NCBI GenBank assembly: GCA_947305245.1
Contig: CAMZDG010000019.1
Location: 1-61,522 of the forward strand
From: an uncultured Lachnospiraceae bacterium
Lineage (GTDB): Bacteria > Bacillota > Clostridia > Lachnospirales > Lachnospiraceae
Direction of reading: 5' to 3'
Length of the DNA: 61,522 nucleotides
Part shown: positions 50,617 through 59,355 of the stretch, piece by piece
Position numbering within the stretch: position 1 is the stretch's first letter
How the letters are laid out: every line of letters begins with the position of its first letter
Position numbers and translations under genes: made by a program
Notes under the pieces: model-generated
Database searches by the model: none
Told to the model about the DNA's origin: nothing
The model's input: only the letters and a program-made list of their open reading frames with translations

Positions 50617-52500
50617 TTGGAAGAAAAGAGGATCACCGAAGAACTGGTCGACCAGTTATTTGATACGCTCCAAAAGAATTCATCCCTTGTGGATGAATGG
50701 AATGACAAGCTCATGGAAACCTGCGAGGAGGACGCTTGGAATGAAGTTGCCATAAAGCGCTCTCAGATCCTGCGCCAGGTCTATCAGGACAATGAAGAGA
50801 TCTGCAATCAATTCTTTGCGTCCATCCCTGCCGAACCGACCAAAGAAGAATTGGAGATCCTGTTTGCATTAGCTTACAATCTCCACGTAAGCGGCACCTA
50901 CGTGGTATCCGTCGGTTTTCGTCTGGAACGGATCCTTCAGCCCTATTTTGAAGCGCAAGGGGATTATGGAAAGACCATCTTCCTCTACTATGCCATGGGC
51001 TACGCGAATTACCTTTTGTTCGACAGAACCCTAAATTATGAAGGCCCGACGGAATGGCTGCAATACTATGAAAAGCTCCTCGCCATGGAAGAACATTACT
51101 GTGAGATCGATAATGAAGTCTTCCGCGGCCTCTTCTTTAGCGCCTATCTGTCTCTCATTCAGTACTCCTCCGTTTATTCCTGCCTGAAAGGAAAAACGGA
51201 TGCTTATTATCAGGCAGCGCATGCTCTTTGGAATCGGGAAGACGTGCAGGGGCTCGACGGCAACTCCTCCTATCTCAAGGGAAAGATCAAAGCCCTGGAT
51301 GACCAATATATCTATATTCTCTCCATCAATCCTGACATGATCACGGATCCCGAGAAATATTGTGAGATCGCGACGAATCTAATCAATAAGATCGGAAGGA
51401 TCACCGTAAAGAGTGACCCGTCCGGATATTATAAGATCATGGAGAACAACCTGAAGCGCCTGAAAAAGCAGTTCTCCGTGGAGGCCTGCGTCGTATCCAT
51501 GGCGGACTACATTCAGAAAGCCATTCCGCCGCTGAACTTTGATAAGGGCGATCAGACGCACTTAAGCCAGCTGTTGATGAACGAGCTGTCCACCTTTGCC
51601 TTCGCGGCAAACCTGTTAGATAAGCTTCCCGAAGAAAAAAGCGGCCTCTTAGATCAGGCCATCAATCGGATCCTGAAGGACTGCCTCAGGCTCCCCTACT
51701 CCTTCTCTCGCAGTGATTTCGATTATATGCTTTATTCCTTCTGCGAAGGCGTGAAAAAGTATTTAAAGAGCGATGCGGAAAAGTGGAAGCTCCTGAACCA
51801 CCTGATCCTGTGCCGTCAGCCCATGACTTATATCCATAGTCGCATGGTATCCAAGATCGCCTGCATGATCGGTGCGTCCGTCATCGATCACAGACCGGAA
51901 CTGTTCCTTGGGATTGAAGGCTGCGAAGACATTTCCTCCGAGCGGGAGAAAAAGGAACAGATCCTCACCGCGATCCATAACTGCGGCATGATCCATGACA
52001 TCGGCAAGTGCCGTGTTGCCATCGTGATCAACACGCAGGACCGGCGCCTTACGGAGGATGAATTCGGCATCTTACGACATCACCCCGTCCTCGGCGCAAA
52101 TCTTCTCGCAAAGGATCAGACCTTCGCACCTTTCACGGACGTGATCCTTGGGCATCACAAGTCCTATGACGGAAAAGGCTATCCCGAGAGCTTTAACAAT
52201 ACGGCATCGCCCGTGCGCATCCTGATCGACCTGATCACCATCGCCGACTGTACGGATGCCGCAACGGACATTCTTGGCAGAAATTATAATACCGGCAAAT
52301 CCTTCCGTGAACTCCTAAAGGAGTTTACGGAAGGTGCCGGTACCAAATATAATCCTGATTTAGTTTCCGTGATCCAGGGCGACGCTGCCCTGCAAGATCA
52401 GATCTCCCTTCTGACTTCTGACGGAAGAAGCGAGCTCTACCGCCAGACCTGCATCGAGATCCTGAACATGCATCAGACGGCGTCCGTCGAATTTGAATGA
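50617..52500 (+). CDS. HD-GYP-like phosphohydrolase with long N-terminal helical domain
   Basis: About 627 aa. Residues 1 to about 400 are helical with no family I recognise. The C-terminal part is an HD-GYP-type domain: the initial His in YIHSRMVSKI, the HD pair in MIHDIGKCRV, RHHPVLGA, then GHHKSYDGKGYPES and IADCTDAATD. The canonical HHExxDGxGYP has Lys for Glu here, so c-di-GMP hydrolysis is possible but uncertain. The TTG at 50617 has GGGGG at 8 nt; ATGs at 50596 and 50560 are alternatives with no clear ribosome binding site. No membrane segment. Confidence 0.82.
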   Translation: MEEKRITEELVDQLFDTLQKNSSLVDEWNDKLMETCEEDAWNEVAIKRSQILRQVYQDNEEICNQFFASIPAEPTKEELEILFALAYNLHVSGTYVVSVGFRLERILQPYFEAQGDYGKTIFLYYAMGYANYLLFDRTLNYEGPTEWLQYYEKLLAMEEHYCEIDNEVFRGLFFSAYLSLIQYSSVYSCLKGKTDAYYQAAHALWNREDVQGLDGNSSYLKGKIKALDDQYIYILSINPDMITDPEKYCEIATNLINKIGRITVKSDPSGYYKIMENNLKRLKKQFSVEACVVSMADYIQKAIPPLNFDKGDQTHLSQLLMNELSTFAFAANLLDKLPEEKSGLLDQAINRILKDCLRLPYSFSRSDFDYMLYSFCEGVKKYLKSDAEKWKLLNHLILCRQPMTYIHSRMVSKIACMIGASVIDHRPELFLGIEGCEDISSEREKKEQILTAIHNCGMIHDIGKCRVAIVINTQDRRLTEDEFGILRHHPVLGANLLAKDQTFAPFTDVILGHHKSYDGKGYPESFNNTASPVRILIDLITIADCTDAATDILGRNYNTGKSFRELLKEFTEGAGTKYNPDLVSVIQGDAALQDQISLLTSDGRSELYRQTCIEILNMHQTASVEFE

Positions 52501-52511
52501 GCCATCGCTTT

Positions 52512-54167
52512 TTAGCTTTGATACAAAGACTTGATGGTCTCTAAGTCTCCGCCCTCGATCGAACCGTTCGGAAGTCTTCGGAACTGACTCATAAACTTCC
52601 ATGCCTGTTCACAGGTATGATGCCGCACCTCATGACCCTGATTGCCGACGCATCCAAAAATGCTGTAGCACTTACCATTCGTGCTTGTAAAGAGCTGCAG
52701 GGTCAAGGTGCTGTTTTCTCTCTCCTCATTCACGAGACTGTAAGTGAAATCTCCCTTCACGCCCCATATAGGATCCTCCCAGCTCTCTTTCTCCTCAAGC
52801 TTCACTTCATAAGGCTTCACCACTTCATTTACCTTGAATACGTAGCCCATGCGGTCCACGCACTTTTGCGCCTGGAACGGCAGCTCGGGAAGCGGCGTGA
52901 TCTCTCCGCCTGCGTAAAAGATGGGAAGCGTTACGGTCTGATTATAAAAACCGATCGCCTCTCCATAGGAATTACAGCCGACCTCAAAGGTCGCATCCAT
53001 GGGAGCCGCTGCCGCAAACACCCTCGGATATTCCTGCATCATGTCCCAGGACTTACAGCCGCCCATGGAAAAACCGCTGGCATAGATCCTGGTGGCATCA
53101 ATGGGATACCTGTCCATCAGCTGGCCGATCATGTCGATGGTCTCCGTCGCCGTGCTGTTTAGGTGATTCTCCACGCAGACGAGAAGGAATCCATACTTTG
53201 CGGCGATCCGATTCCAGCCGGAAACCGTCGCCATAAAGAAGGTGGAATCCCCGCCGCCGTGGAAGCACATGAGGAGCGGCACCTTCTTTCCCTGCTCCGG
53301 GATCGCCTTATTATAATAAGCAACGTAGCCGATCCTGTGCTCCTTGGTGTCCTTGTCGTCTCCGCGGTTGTCCGGCGAAGTTCTCACTGTCACGAAATTC
53401 GGCTCACAGATCATGCCAAGGCTCTCTAGGTCAATCTCTTCTTCCAGATTTCCGAGCATGCGCTTGTAATTTCCGACAAACTCCTTAAAGTCTCCCGGAA
53501 CGTCAGCAACCTGCTCGAGGAGCACGTCGTCCAGACTCTCCATCAGTGCGTCATTGATCTCGTCTGAGTTGCCAACGGAGACTACCGGAATGTCCCTGCG
53601 CTCCGGCTTCGGCACCACGCCAAGCCTCTGAAGGATGCAGACGGCCGGCGTTACGTCACCCGGTCCCCAAAGGAAAGGCCCCTGAACGGTTTTCAGATAA
53701 TTCTTTGCAATAAAATCTGCGGAGGCGCCATATCCATAAAGATAGGTCCTTAGCACTGCGCCGCGGATATACGGGTTCCCCATCTTTTTGGCAAATCGGT
53801 CATACATGATTGCCATGCCGTCTTCATAATACTGGCTGATCCGGGACTCATTCAAAATGTCAACGAACAGACTCTCCGGCGCATTCTCCCAGCCGCCCTC
53901 ACAAAGCGGATAGAAAAAGGTGACGCTTCCGGCGAACCTGGAGGCAACCTCTGAGAAGCCATTCTGATCAGCAAATTCCTTCGCCTCCTGCTTGGAAAGG
54001 CGTTTTTCCTCAAAGATCATAAGGTACGGCGCACGAAATCCAAAATTAACAATGTCTGCAGGCAGCTCCGTATGAGGCAGATAGGTCTTTACGGCAAACG
54101 TGCCAAGCTCTGCCTCCCAAATTTTTGTACCGTCTTCAAATACGGTGATTTCCGGCTTTCTATTCAT
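52512..54167 (-). CDS. Intracellular esterase of the PHB-depolymerase/feruloyl-esterase type
   Basis: 551 aa. The C-terminal half is an alpha/beta hydrolase: LLMCFHGGGDSTFFMATVSG with the oxyanion region, the nucleophile elbow YASGFSMGGCKSWDM and a late HEVRHHTCEQAW with the likely catalytic His. The first 250 residues have no clear family. No signal peptide. The ATG at 54167 (MNRKPEI) has GGGGTGG upstream; a longer frame would run into the GH10-PPOX gene. It lies 16 nt after that gene, so an acetyl- or feruloyl-xylan role beside the xylanase is plausible. Confidence 0.82.
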   Translation of the reverse strand: MNRKPEITVFEDGTKIWEAELGTFAVKTYLPHTELPADIVNFGFRAPYLMIFEEKRLSKQEAKEFADQNGFSEVASRFAGSVTFFYPLCEGGWENAPESLFVDILNESRISQYYEDGMAIMYDRFAKKMGNPYIRGAVLRTYLYGYGASADFIAKNYLKTVQGPFLWGPGDVTPAVCILQRLGVVPKPERRDIPVVSVGNSDEINDALMESLDDVLLEQVADVPGDFKEFVGNYKRMLGNLEEEIDLESLGMICEPNFVTVRTSPDNRGDDKDTKEHRIGYVAYYNKAIPEQGKKVPLLMCFHGGGDSTFFMATVSGWNRIAAKYGFLLVCVENHLNSTATETIDMIGQLMDRYPIDATRIYASGFSMGGCKSWDMMQEYPRVFAAAAPMDATFEVGCNSYGEAIGFYNQTVTLPIFYAGGEITPLPELPFQAQKCVDRMGYVFKVNEVVKPYEVKLEEKESWEDPIWGVKGDFTYSLVNEERENSTLTLQLFTSTNGKCYSIFGCVGNQGHEVRHHTCEQAWKFMSQFRRLPNGSIEGGDLETIKSLYQS

Positions 54168-54183
54168 AGACGCCACCCCAAAA

Positions 54184-55686
54184 CTAGAATTGGATCGTTC
54201 TGGAAGGCGCGCCGAACGAGGAGAACGTCGCGGTCGCATCCTGGAAGTACAGAACCTCCGTGTTGTCATCATCTGCGGAATACATTCCCTTCAGATGAGG
54301 ATATGCCTCCAGCATGTGCTCCTTCGCCTCGCGTCTGTCATCGCGGATCAGCTTTCCAGCCACGCGAAGCCATCTGCCCTCTGCGAACGCACAAACCTCC
54401 GCCTTAGGATTTTTCTGAAGCTGCTTGGAAACATCCTTCACCTTGCCGGTCTGAATATAAATCTTTCCCTCGAACAGGTCTACCGTGCCGAAGGGGCGAA
54501 CCCTGGGTTGATCTCCGTCCACCGTTGCCAGATAATAAACGCCAACTTCCTTTAAGAAATCAAATACTTCCTGCATTGTCATACCTCCTCTTTTCTCTTC
54601 AGGCATTCCCGTCACTTCAAAATCTTTATCGTCTGCCTCAAACTTCCAAGGCTCAATCTCCTCCTTGGGACGAAGCACCTCCAGTACTGCATAATATGCT
54701 TCCTTTGCCTCACATTTCCCGTGGAACAGCAAAGGATAACTGGTCTCTTTTCTAAAGCCGGACAGCCAGCTGTTCTCATCCAGCAGATTCCAGAAGGTCA
54801 CGGCGGTAATGTTCGCCTTGCCGGTTCCCTTCGCTGCCACCAGGATCTCGAACAGCTCCTGATACCGCAGTGCCAGCTGATGCATGGATTCCTCCGAAGG
54901 GTCCGCATTGTGGAGATCCAGCTCCGTGATCTGGATTTCCAGCCCGGTCGCGCCGAACATCTCCAGCGCCTTCTGATAATCCTTAAAATCCGGATGATCC
55001 ATGAGCAGATGGGACTGCATGCCCATGCCGTCGATCAGGCCTTTTTCCTTCAGCGGGATCAGGATCTCGTTCAAGATGCAGTCACGCTTCCAGTCCAGTG
55101 CGGTCTCATAATCATTATAGAACAGGGATACGCCGGGAGCCGCATACTTTCTCGCGAAAGTAAATGCCATCTCCACGAAATCCTTCCCGACGGTCTTAAA
55201 CCAAAGGGAATCGCGGAAGCCGCCGTCATTGATGGCCTCATTCACCACGTCCCACGCATAGATCACGCCGGGGTAATTCTCCTGCACAAAGGTCAGCACG
55301 CCCTTGATGTAATTCTCCATTCTCGCAAGCATAGTCTCGCGGCTGGCCAGCCTTGAGGTCGTGCTGTAATTCTCATAAAAGAACCATTGGGGGGTCTGCC
55401 CGTGCCATACAAGCGTATGTCCGCGCATTGCGATCCCGTTCGCCTTCGCCATCTCCAGATAAGGAATCGCATGCTCAAAGGTCAGCGCGGGGGCAAGCTG
55501 ATACTTTTCGGGCTCCGCTTTATTTTTCTTCCCGTCCAGATAATACATGGGTTTCATGTCATTCTCGACAGTGAAGCTGTTGAACTGCTCCGAAAGGAAT
55601 CTTACGTGTGCCGGCGTATACAGGTTCCATCTGGAAACTGCGGCGCCAATCTTAAAGAACGGTTCGTATACTGTTTTTAAGTTCAT
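54184..55686 (-). CDS. GH10 xylanase fused in frame to a PPOX-type flavin-binding protein
   Basis: 500 aa. Residues 1 to about 340 are a GH10 barrel: FNSFTVENDMKPMYYL, MRGHTLVWHGQTPQWF, the acid/base Glu in AWDVVNEAINDGG and the nucleophile Glu in LEIQITELDLHN. It has no signal peptide, so it should be cytosolic. From residue 371 (MQEVFDFLKEVGVYYLATV) to the end comes a complete 130-aa pyridoxamine-phosphate-oxidase-like split barrel (DQPRVRPFGTVDLFEGKIYI, AEVCAFAEGRWLRVAGKL). No stop separates them, but the second part has its own AGGAGG and ATG at 54576. Start ATG 55686 with GGAGGAGGG. Confidence 0.88.
   Translation of the reverse strand: MNLKTVYEPFFKIGAAVSRWNLYTPAHVRFLSEQFNSFTVENDMKPMYYLDGKKNKAEPEKYQLAPALTFEHAIPYLEMAKANGIAMRGHTLVWHGQTPQWFFYENYSTTSRLASRETMLARMENYIKGVLTFVQENYPGVIYAWDVVNEAINDGGFRDSLWFKTVGKDFVEMAFTFARKYAAPGVSLFYNDYETALDWKRDCILNEILIPLKEKGLIDGMGMQSHLLMDHPDFKDYQKALEMFGATGLEIQITELDLHNADPSEESMHQLALRYQELFEILVAAKGTGKANITAVTFWNLLDENSWLSGFRKETSYPLLFHGKCEAKEAYYAVLEVLRPKEEIEPWKFEADDKDFEVTGMPEEKRGGMTMQEVFDFLKEVGVYYLATVDGDQPRVRPFGTVDLFEGKIYIQTGKVKDVSKQLQKNPKAEVCAFAEGRWLRVAGKLIRDDRREAKEHMLEAYPHLKGMYSADDDNTEVLYFQDATATFSSFGAPSRTIQF
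54574..54589 (-). promoter_or_regulatory. Internal ribosome binding site and start of the PPOX domain
   Basis: On the minus strand AGGAGG (54584-54589), 7 nt, then ATG (54576-54574). It is inside the GH10 reading frame and would yield a free 130-aa PPOX protein as well as the fusion. Confidence 0.65.
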
Positions 55687-55698
55687 GTCCCTCCTCCC

Positions 55699-55744
55699 AA
55701 ATACCGAGAGGAGCCGGTTCCATGCGAAACCGGCCCCCGTATTT
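55699..55744 (-). terminator. Long hairpin between telA and the GH10 gene
   Basis: AAATAC ... GCCGGTT-tcgcatgg-AACCGGC ... GTATTT forms an extended stem on the minus strand. It directly precedes the ribosome binding site of GH10. The T-run after it is short, so it may terminate telA or affect GH10 translation. Confidence 0.55.
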
Positions 55745-55760
55745 CTCGCCTGCTTAGCTA

Positions 55761-56942
55761 TTATTTTTTCTGGTTAATGCTGTTCTTGCTGATGTCGAGG
55801 AGCTTCTGCTTCATCTCGTTCTCGATCCTGGTCAGCTCAACCTCGGCGCTCGCACGTCTTGCCCTGCCTTCCTCCTGGATCTTCATCACTTCATCCAGAG
55901 TGCTGATGAGGGTCTGGTTGGTCTGGGTCAGAGTCTCGATGTCAACGATACCTCTCTCATTCTCCTTAGCCGTCTCAATGGTGGCAACCTTCAGAGTCTC
56001 AGCATTCTTCTTCAGGAGTGCGTTGGTCATGTCAGATACCTCCTTCTGTGCCCTTGCTGCATCCGTGGAATGGGTCAGTCCGATGGCGATGACCATCTGG
56101 CTCTTCCAAAGAGGAATGGTGTTCACCAGCGTGGACTGGATCTTCTCGCTCATCGCGGTGTCATTGGTCTGGATCAGACGGATCTGCGGAGCCATCTGCA
56201 GGGAGATCGTCTTGGTCAGCTCCAGATCATAAATCTTCTTCTCGAAACGATCGATCTGTGCGGAGAAATCTCTTGCAGCCTGCGTATCCTCAGGAAGTCC
56301 GCTCTTCTCAGCCTTTGCAACCAATTCAGGAAGCTCCACGTTCTTTGCATGCTCGAGCTTCTGCTTGCCGGCAAGGATGTACATGGAGAGCTCCTTGTAG
56401 TAATTCATGTTCAGGTCATACATCTTATCCAGCATCGCGATGTCCTTGAGCAGGGTTACCTGATGACCTTCCATGACCTTACAGATCTTATTTACGTTCA
56501 CTTCTGCCTTATCATATTTTGCCTTCATGTCAGCGAGCTTGGCAGTGCTTCTCTTGAAGAGGTTTCCGAAGAAGCCCTTGTCTTCCTCGCTCTCAAAGCT
56601 TCTCAGCTCAGCAACCACGTCGGTCAGCATCTTACCGATCTCGCCCATGTCCTTGGTGCGAACGTTACCCAGGGCACTCTCGGAGAAATCAGCGATCTTC
56701 TTCTGGCTTCCGGAACCATACTGCATTACCTGCTGCGTATTGGTAATGTCGATCTGAGATGCAAAATCATCAACCATCTTCTGCTCCTGAGGCGTCAGAT
56801 TGATCTCCTGAACAACCGGCGCGGGCTCTTCCTTAGCAGTCGGGGTCAAAGTCATTGCAGCGATCGCATCCGCGGGATCAGGAATGGGGTCCAGGGTCAG
56901 GCTGGGTGCTGCGTTTAACATTTCGTCCAATTCATTACTCAT
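55761..56942 (-). CDS. telA: TelA-family (toxic anion resistance) protein
   Basis: About 393 aa, all-helical and cytosolic. Family stretches: VMQYGSGSQKKIADFSESALGNVRTKD, DEDKGFFGNLFKRS-like segment, YDKAEVNVNKICKVMEGHQVTLLKDIAMLDKMYDLN in order, LQMAPQIRLIQTND and TIPLWKSQMVIAIGL. Named after tellurite resistance; the real role is tied to the envelope. The start at 56942 (MSNELDE) has GGAGG at 8 nt. It follows the xpaC-like gene by 30 nt, the usual pairing. Confidence 0.9.
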   Translation of the reverse strand: MSNELDEMLNAAPSLTLDPIPDPADAIAAMTLTPTAKEEPAPVVQEINLTPQEQKMVDDFASQIDITNTQQVMQYGSGSQKKIADFSESALGNVRTKDMGEIGKMLTDVVAELRSFESEEDKGFFGNLFKRSTAKLADMKAKYDKAEVNVNKICKVMEGHQVTLLKDIAMLDKMYDLNMNYYKELSMYILAGKQKLEHAKNVELPELVAKAEKSGLPEDTQAARDFSAQIDRFEKKIYDLELTKTISLQMAPQIRLIQTNDTAMSEKIQSTLVNTIPLWKSQMVIAIGLTHSTDAARAQKEVSDMTNALLKKNAETLKVATIETAKENERGIVDIETLTQTNQTLISTLDEVMKIQEEGRARRASAEVELTRIENEMKQKLLDISKNSINQKK

Positions 56943-56972
56943 TTGCATATCCTCCATGTTTTCTTTTATCTC

Positions 56973-58445
56973 CTAGCTTTCCCAAGGCGCCTTAAGGGCA
57001 GGTGCGATCTCAGGTTGCTCTGGTTCCAATGATAACTGGAAGGGAGAATCTTCCTCCTCTTCCTCCGTCTGCGCGTATTGTACGCGCTCCTGCAACTCTT
57101 CCTCTTCCGAAAGCGGCTCCGCCTGCAGACTCATCTCGCGGCGAAGGCCCTCTCTGGAAAGCATGGCCTGTAAAACTTGCGCATCCGTGGTGGCATCGAA
57201 CACCTCGTCCTGGAACAGGTTATTGAGCAATTCGGTAAACGCCTCATTGATGATGCCGAGAGTCTTCTTGATCTCAGCCTTGGCATCCCGAATGTCCTGA
57301 CCGGGATTCTCCACCTTCTCAAACTGCACGTATGCTTCCACCAACTTGATCGTGGTGGGAAGATAATACTCCATGAGCTTTTGCATCCGATGCATCTGCT
57401 CCGGATGATCCTTCACGCGGTCGAAGATCTGCTTGAGCAGGCTCTCGAGCTGTGAAAGCTGCGCGGAGATCTCCTCGCCGGGGATCGCCTCATTGAGCTG
57501 GCGAAGCTTTTGCACGTACTGCGTGCCCTCTCTCATCAGGGCATCCAGCTCATTCTCGCGCTCCTGCTTTTCCTTCGCCTCCTGCTCTGCGGCGGCCATG
57601 ACGCGATTGGCATCCGCCTGCATCTGATCACGCATCTTGAAGGCTTCCGCCGTCTCCGTATATTGACGATACACCTCATTGCTCAGGATCAGGCAGGTTT
57701 CCTGCAGGTCCATGTGTCCCTCGGGGAACATGCCTGCGCGAAGCATCTTTTTAATGTCCTTTTTGACAAACTTCACGGTGGTTCCGGTCTGCGCGGCGAT
57801 CTGGGACAGGTCAGCATACATCTTGGTACCACAGATCTGAATGTACCGCTGCGCTCTCTTGATCAGCTCCTGATGCTTGATCCCGCTCTTTAAAAGGTTC
57901 CCGGAGATTGCCAGGCCCAATGCCGTAAAGATGCCGAGAGGAAGCCAGCTATTACCCGTGGCAAAAAGGATCAGTGTCAGGATGCCAAGTCCCGCGCTAA
58001 TTCCAATGCCAAGGGCGCCAAACACGATCTTTAACACGCTCCCCGCACTGCCGGCTTTCTTGAACCGAACGCCGGTAAACCTTGGCGGCGGAGGAAGCGT
58101 TCTTACGCCGCTCTGAGAGTCATCCCGATTCCTCTGAAACTGATATTGCTGCGCCTCGCGAAGCTTTCTCCACTCTTCGCGGCGCTCTTCCCTGCGTCTG
58201 TTAAGCTCCGCCTGCTGTGCGAGCCACTTTTCCCGGTTGATCGCGCTGTTTTCGCGATACTGTCTTAAGATCTCCTCGCGGTTCATCCGCTCAAGGTTTG
58301 CCTGCCGTTTTGCTTCCTGCACCACGGTGTCAACGGTGCCGGAAACCAAATTGTTTAATTGCCTGAAATCACCCGTATTAAGGGCTCCCGCCACCGAATC
58401 CAGGATCTGCTCTCCAAGATTCTTCCAATCCTGATTGTTGTCCAT
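56973..58445 (-). CDS. XpaC-like protein (5-bromo-4-chloroindolyl phosphate hydrolysis family)
   Basis: 490 aa. An N-terminal charged helical part (REEILRQYREN, NRRREERREEWRKL) precedes two membrane segments (VLKIVFGALGIGISAGLGILTLILF and LPLGIFTALGLAISGNLL). A cytosolic region follows with YIQICGTKMYADLSQIAAQTG, KKMLRAGMFPEGHMD and a long coiled coil. The C-terminal region LMEYYLPTTIKLVEAYVQFE and LNNLFQDEVFDATTDAQVLQAML fits the XpaC family. It is regularly found beside telA, as here. Function unknown beyond the phenotype that named it. Confidence 0.85.
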   Translation of the reverse strand: MDNNQDWKNLGEQILDSVAGALNTGDFRQLNNLVSGTVDTVVQEAKRQANLERMNREEILRQYRENSAINREKWLAQQAELNRRREERREEWRKLREAQQYQFQRNRDDSQSGVRTLPPPPRFTGVRFKKAGSAGSVLKIVFGALGIGISAGLGILTLILFATGNSWLPLGIFTALGLAISGNLLKSGIKHQELIKRAQRYIQICGTKMYADLSQIAAQTGTTVKFVKKDIKKMLRAGMFPEGHMDLQETCLILSNEVYRQYTETAEAFKMRDQMQADANRVMAAAEQEAKEKQERENELDALMREGTQYVQKLRQLNEAIPGEEISAQLSQLESLLKQIFDRVKDHPEQMHRMQKLMEYYLPTTIKLVEAYVQFEKVENPGQDIRDAKAEIKKTLGIINEAFTELLNNLFQDEVFDATTDAQVLQAMLSREGLRREMSLQAEPLSEEEELQERVQYAQTEEEEEDSPFQLSLEPEQPEIAPALKAPWES

Positions 58446-58472
58446 TTTCGTTCTCCAATTCTACCCAAGAAA

Positions 58473-59348
58473 CTAGTACTTTTTTCTAGCCTTTAATTCT
58501 TCATATAACTGACAGTAATTCTCATATCGGATGCGGGAGATCTCCCCCGCCTCCACGGCCTGACGGATGCCACAGACAGGCTCTGTCAGGTGGGAACATC
58601 CGCCGAAGCGGCAATTCTTTTCATACGCCGCAAACTCCGCATAGAAGGGAGCAAGCTCTTCCTTTTCCAGGTTCATGATCTCTAAGGAACTAAAGCCCGG
58701 CGTATCGAAGATGAAGCTCTCCTCATCGATCCGAAGCAGCTCGCTGTGACGCGTCGTGTGCTTTCCGCGATCGATCTTTGCACTCAAGTCCCCCGTCTCC
58801 ATGGCAGTTTCTCCAAGGAGCAGATTGATCAGGGAAGATTTCCCGACGCCGCTGGGTCCTGCCACCGTCGTGGTCTTTCCCGCGAGATTCTCTCGCAGGG
58901 CGTCGATCCCCAGGCCCTTCTTTGCGCTGACAAACATCACGGGATGCCCGCTCTTTTCATATGCCTTGGCGAAGCGCTCCTTTAGCGTTCCGTCGTCCAG
59001 ATCCACCTTATTAAAGCATATTAAGCAAGGGAGCTTCTGTCTGTCCATCATGATCAGGAATCTGTCCAGAAGATTTAAGTTCGGTGCGGGAGAAGTCACC
59101 GCAAAGATCACCATGCCCTGATCCACGTTGGCCACGGCCGGCCTGATCAATTCACTCTTTCTGGGAAGCAATTCCACCACGTTGCCAAGTCTTTTTTCTT
59201 CGTCGAGGATCTCCAGACGTACGTCATCTCCCACCAGAGGCTTTCGATTGTCCTTTCGGAACACTCCCTTTGCCTTACATTCATAGGTTATGCCACCGAC
59301 GTTCACGTAGTAGAAACCGGCGATCCCTTTTACGATCTTTCCCTGCAT
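58473..59348 (-). CDS. rsgA: Ribosome small-subunit-dependent GTPase A
   Basis: 291 aa. An OB-fold N-terminus (GFYYVNVGGITYECKAKG) leads into a circularly permuted GTPase with the NKVD in CFNKVDLDDG, the P-loop AGPSGVGKSSLINLLLG and DTPGFSS. A C-terminal zinc site has NCRFGGCSHLTEPVCGI. RsgA releases maturation factors from the 30S subunit. It lies 7 nt after the prkC stop, the standard order in Clostridia. Confidence 0.96.
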   Translation of the reverse strand: MQGKIVKGIAGFYYVNVGGITYECKAKGVFRKDNRKPLVGDDVRLEILDEEKRLGNVVELLPRKSELIRPAVANVDQGMVIFAVTSPAPNLNLLDRFLIMMDRQKLPCLICFNKVDLDDGTLKERFAKAYEKSGHPVMFVSAKKGLGIDALRENLAGKTTTVAGPSGVGKSSLINLLLGETAMETGDLSAKIDRGKHTTRHSELLRIDEESFIFDTPGFSSLEIMNLEKEELAPFYAEFAAYEKNCRFGGCSHLTEPVCGIRQAVEAGEISRIRYENYCQLYEELKARKKY

Positions 59349-59355
59349 GCTTCCT

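Noticed and set aside
54168..54272. Longer N-terminus of the esterase (start at 54272)
   Set aside because: It would be read from DNA encoding the end of the PPOX domain in another frame and is Arg-rich nonsense; the ATG at 54167 fits better.
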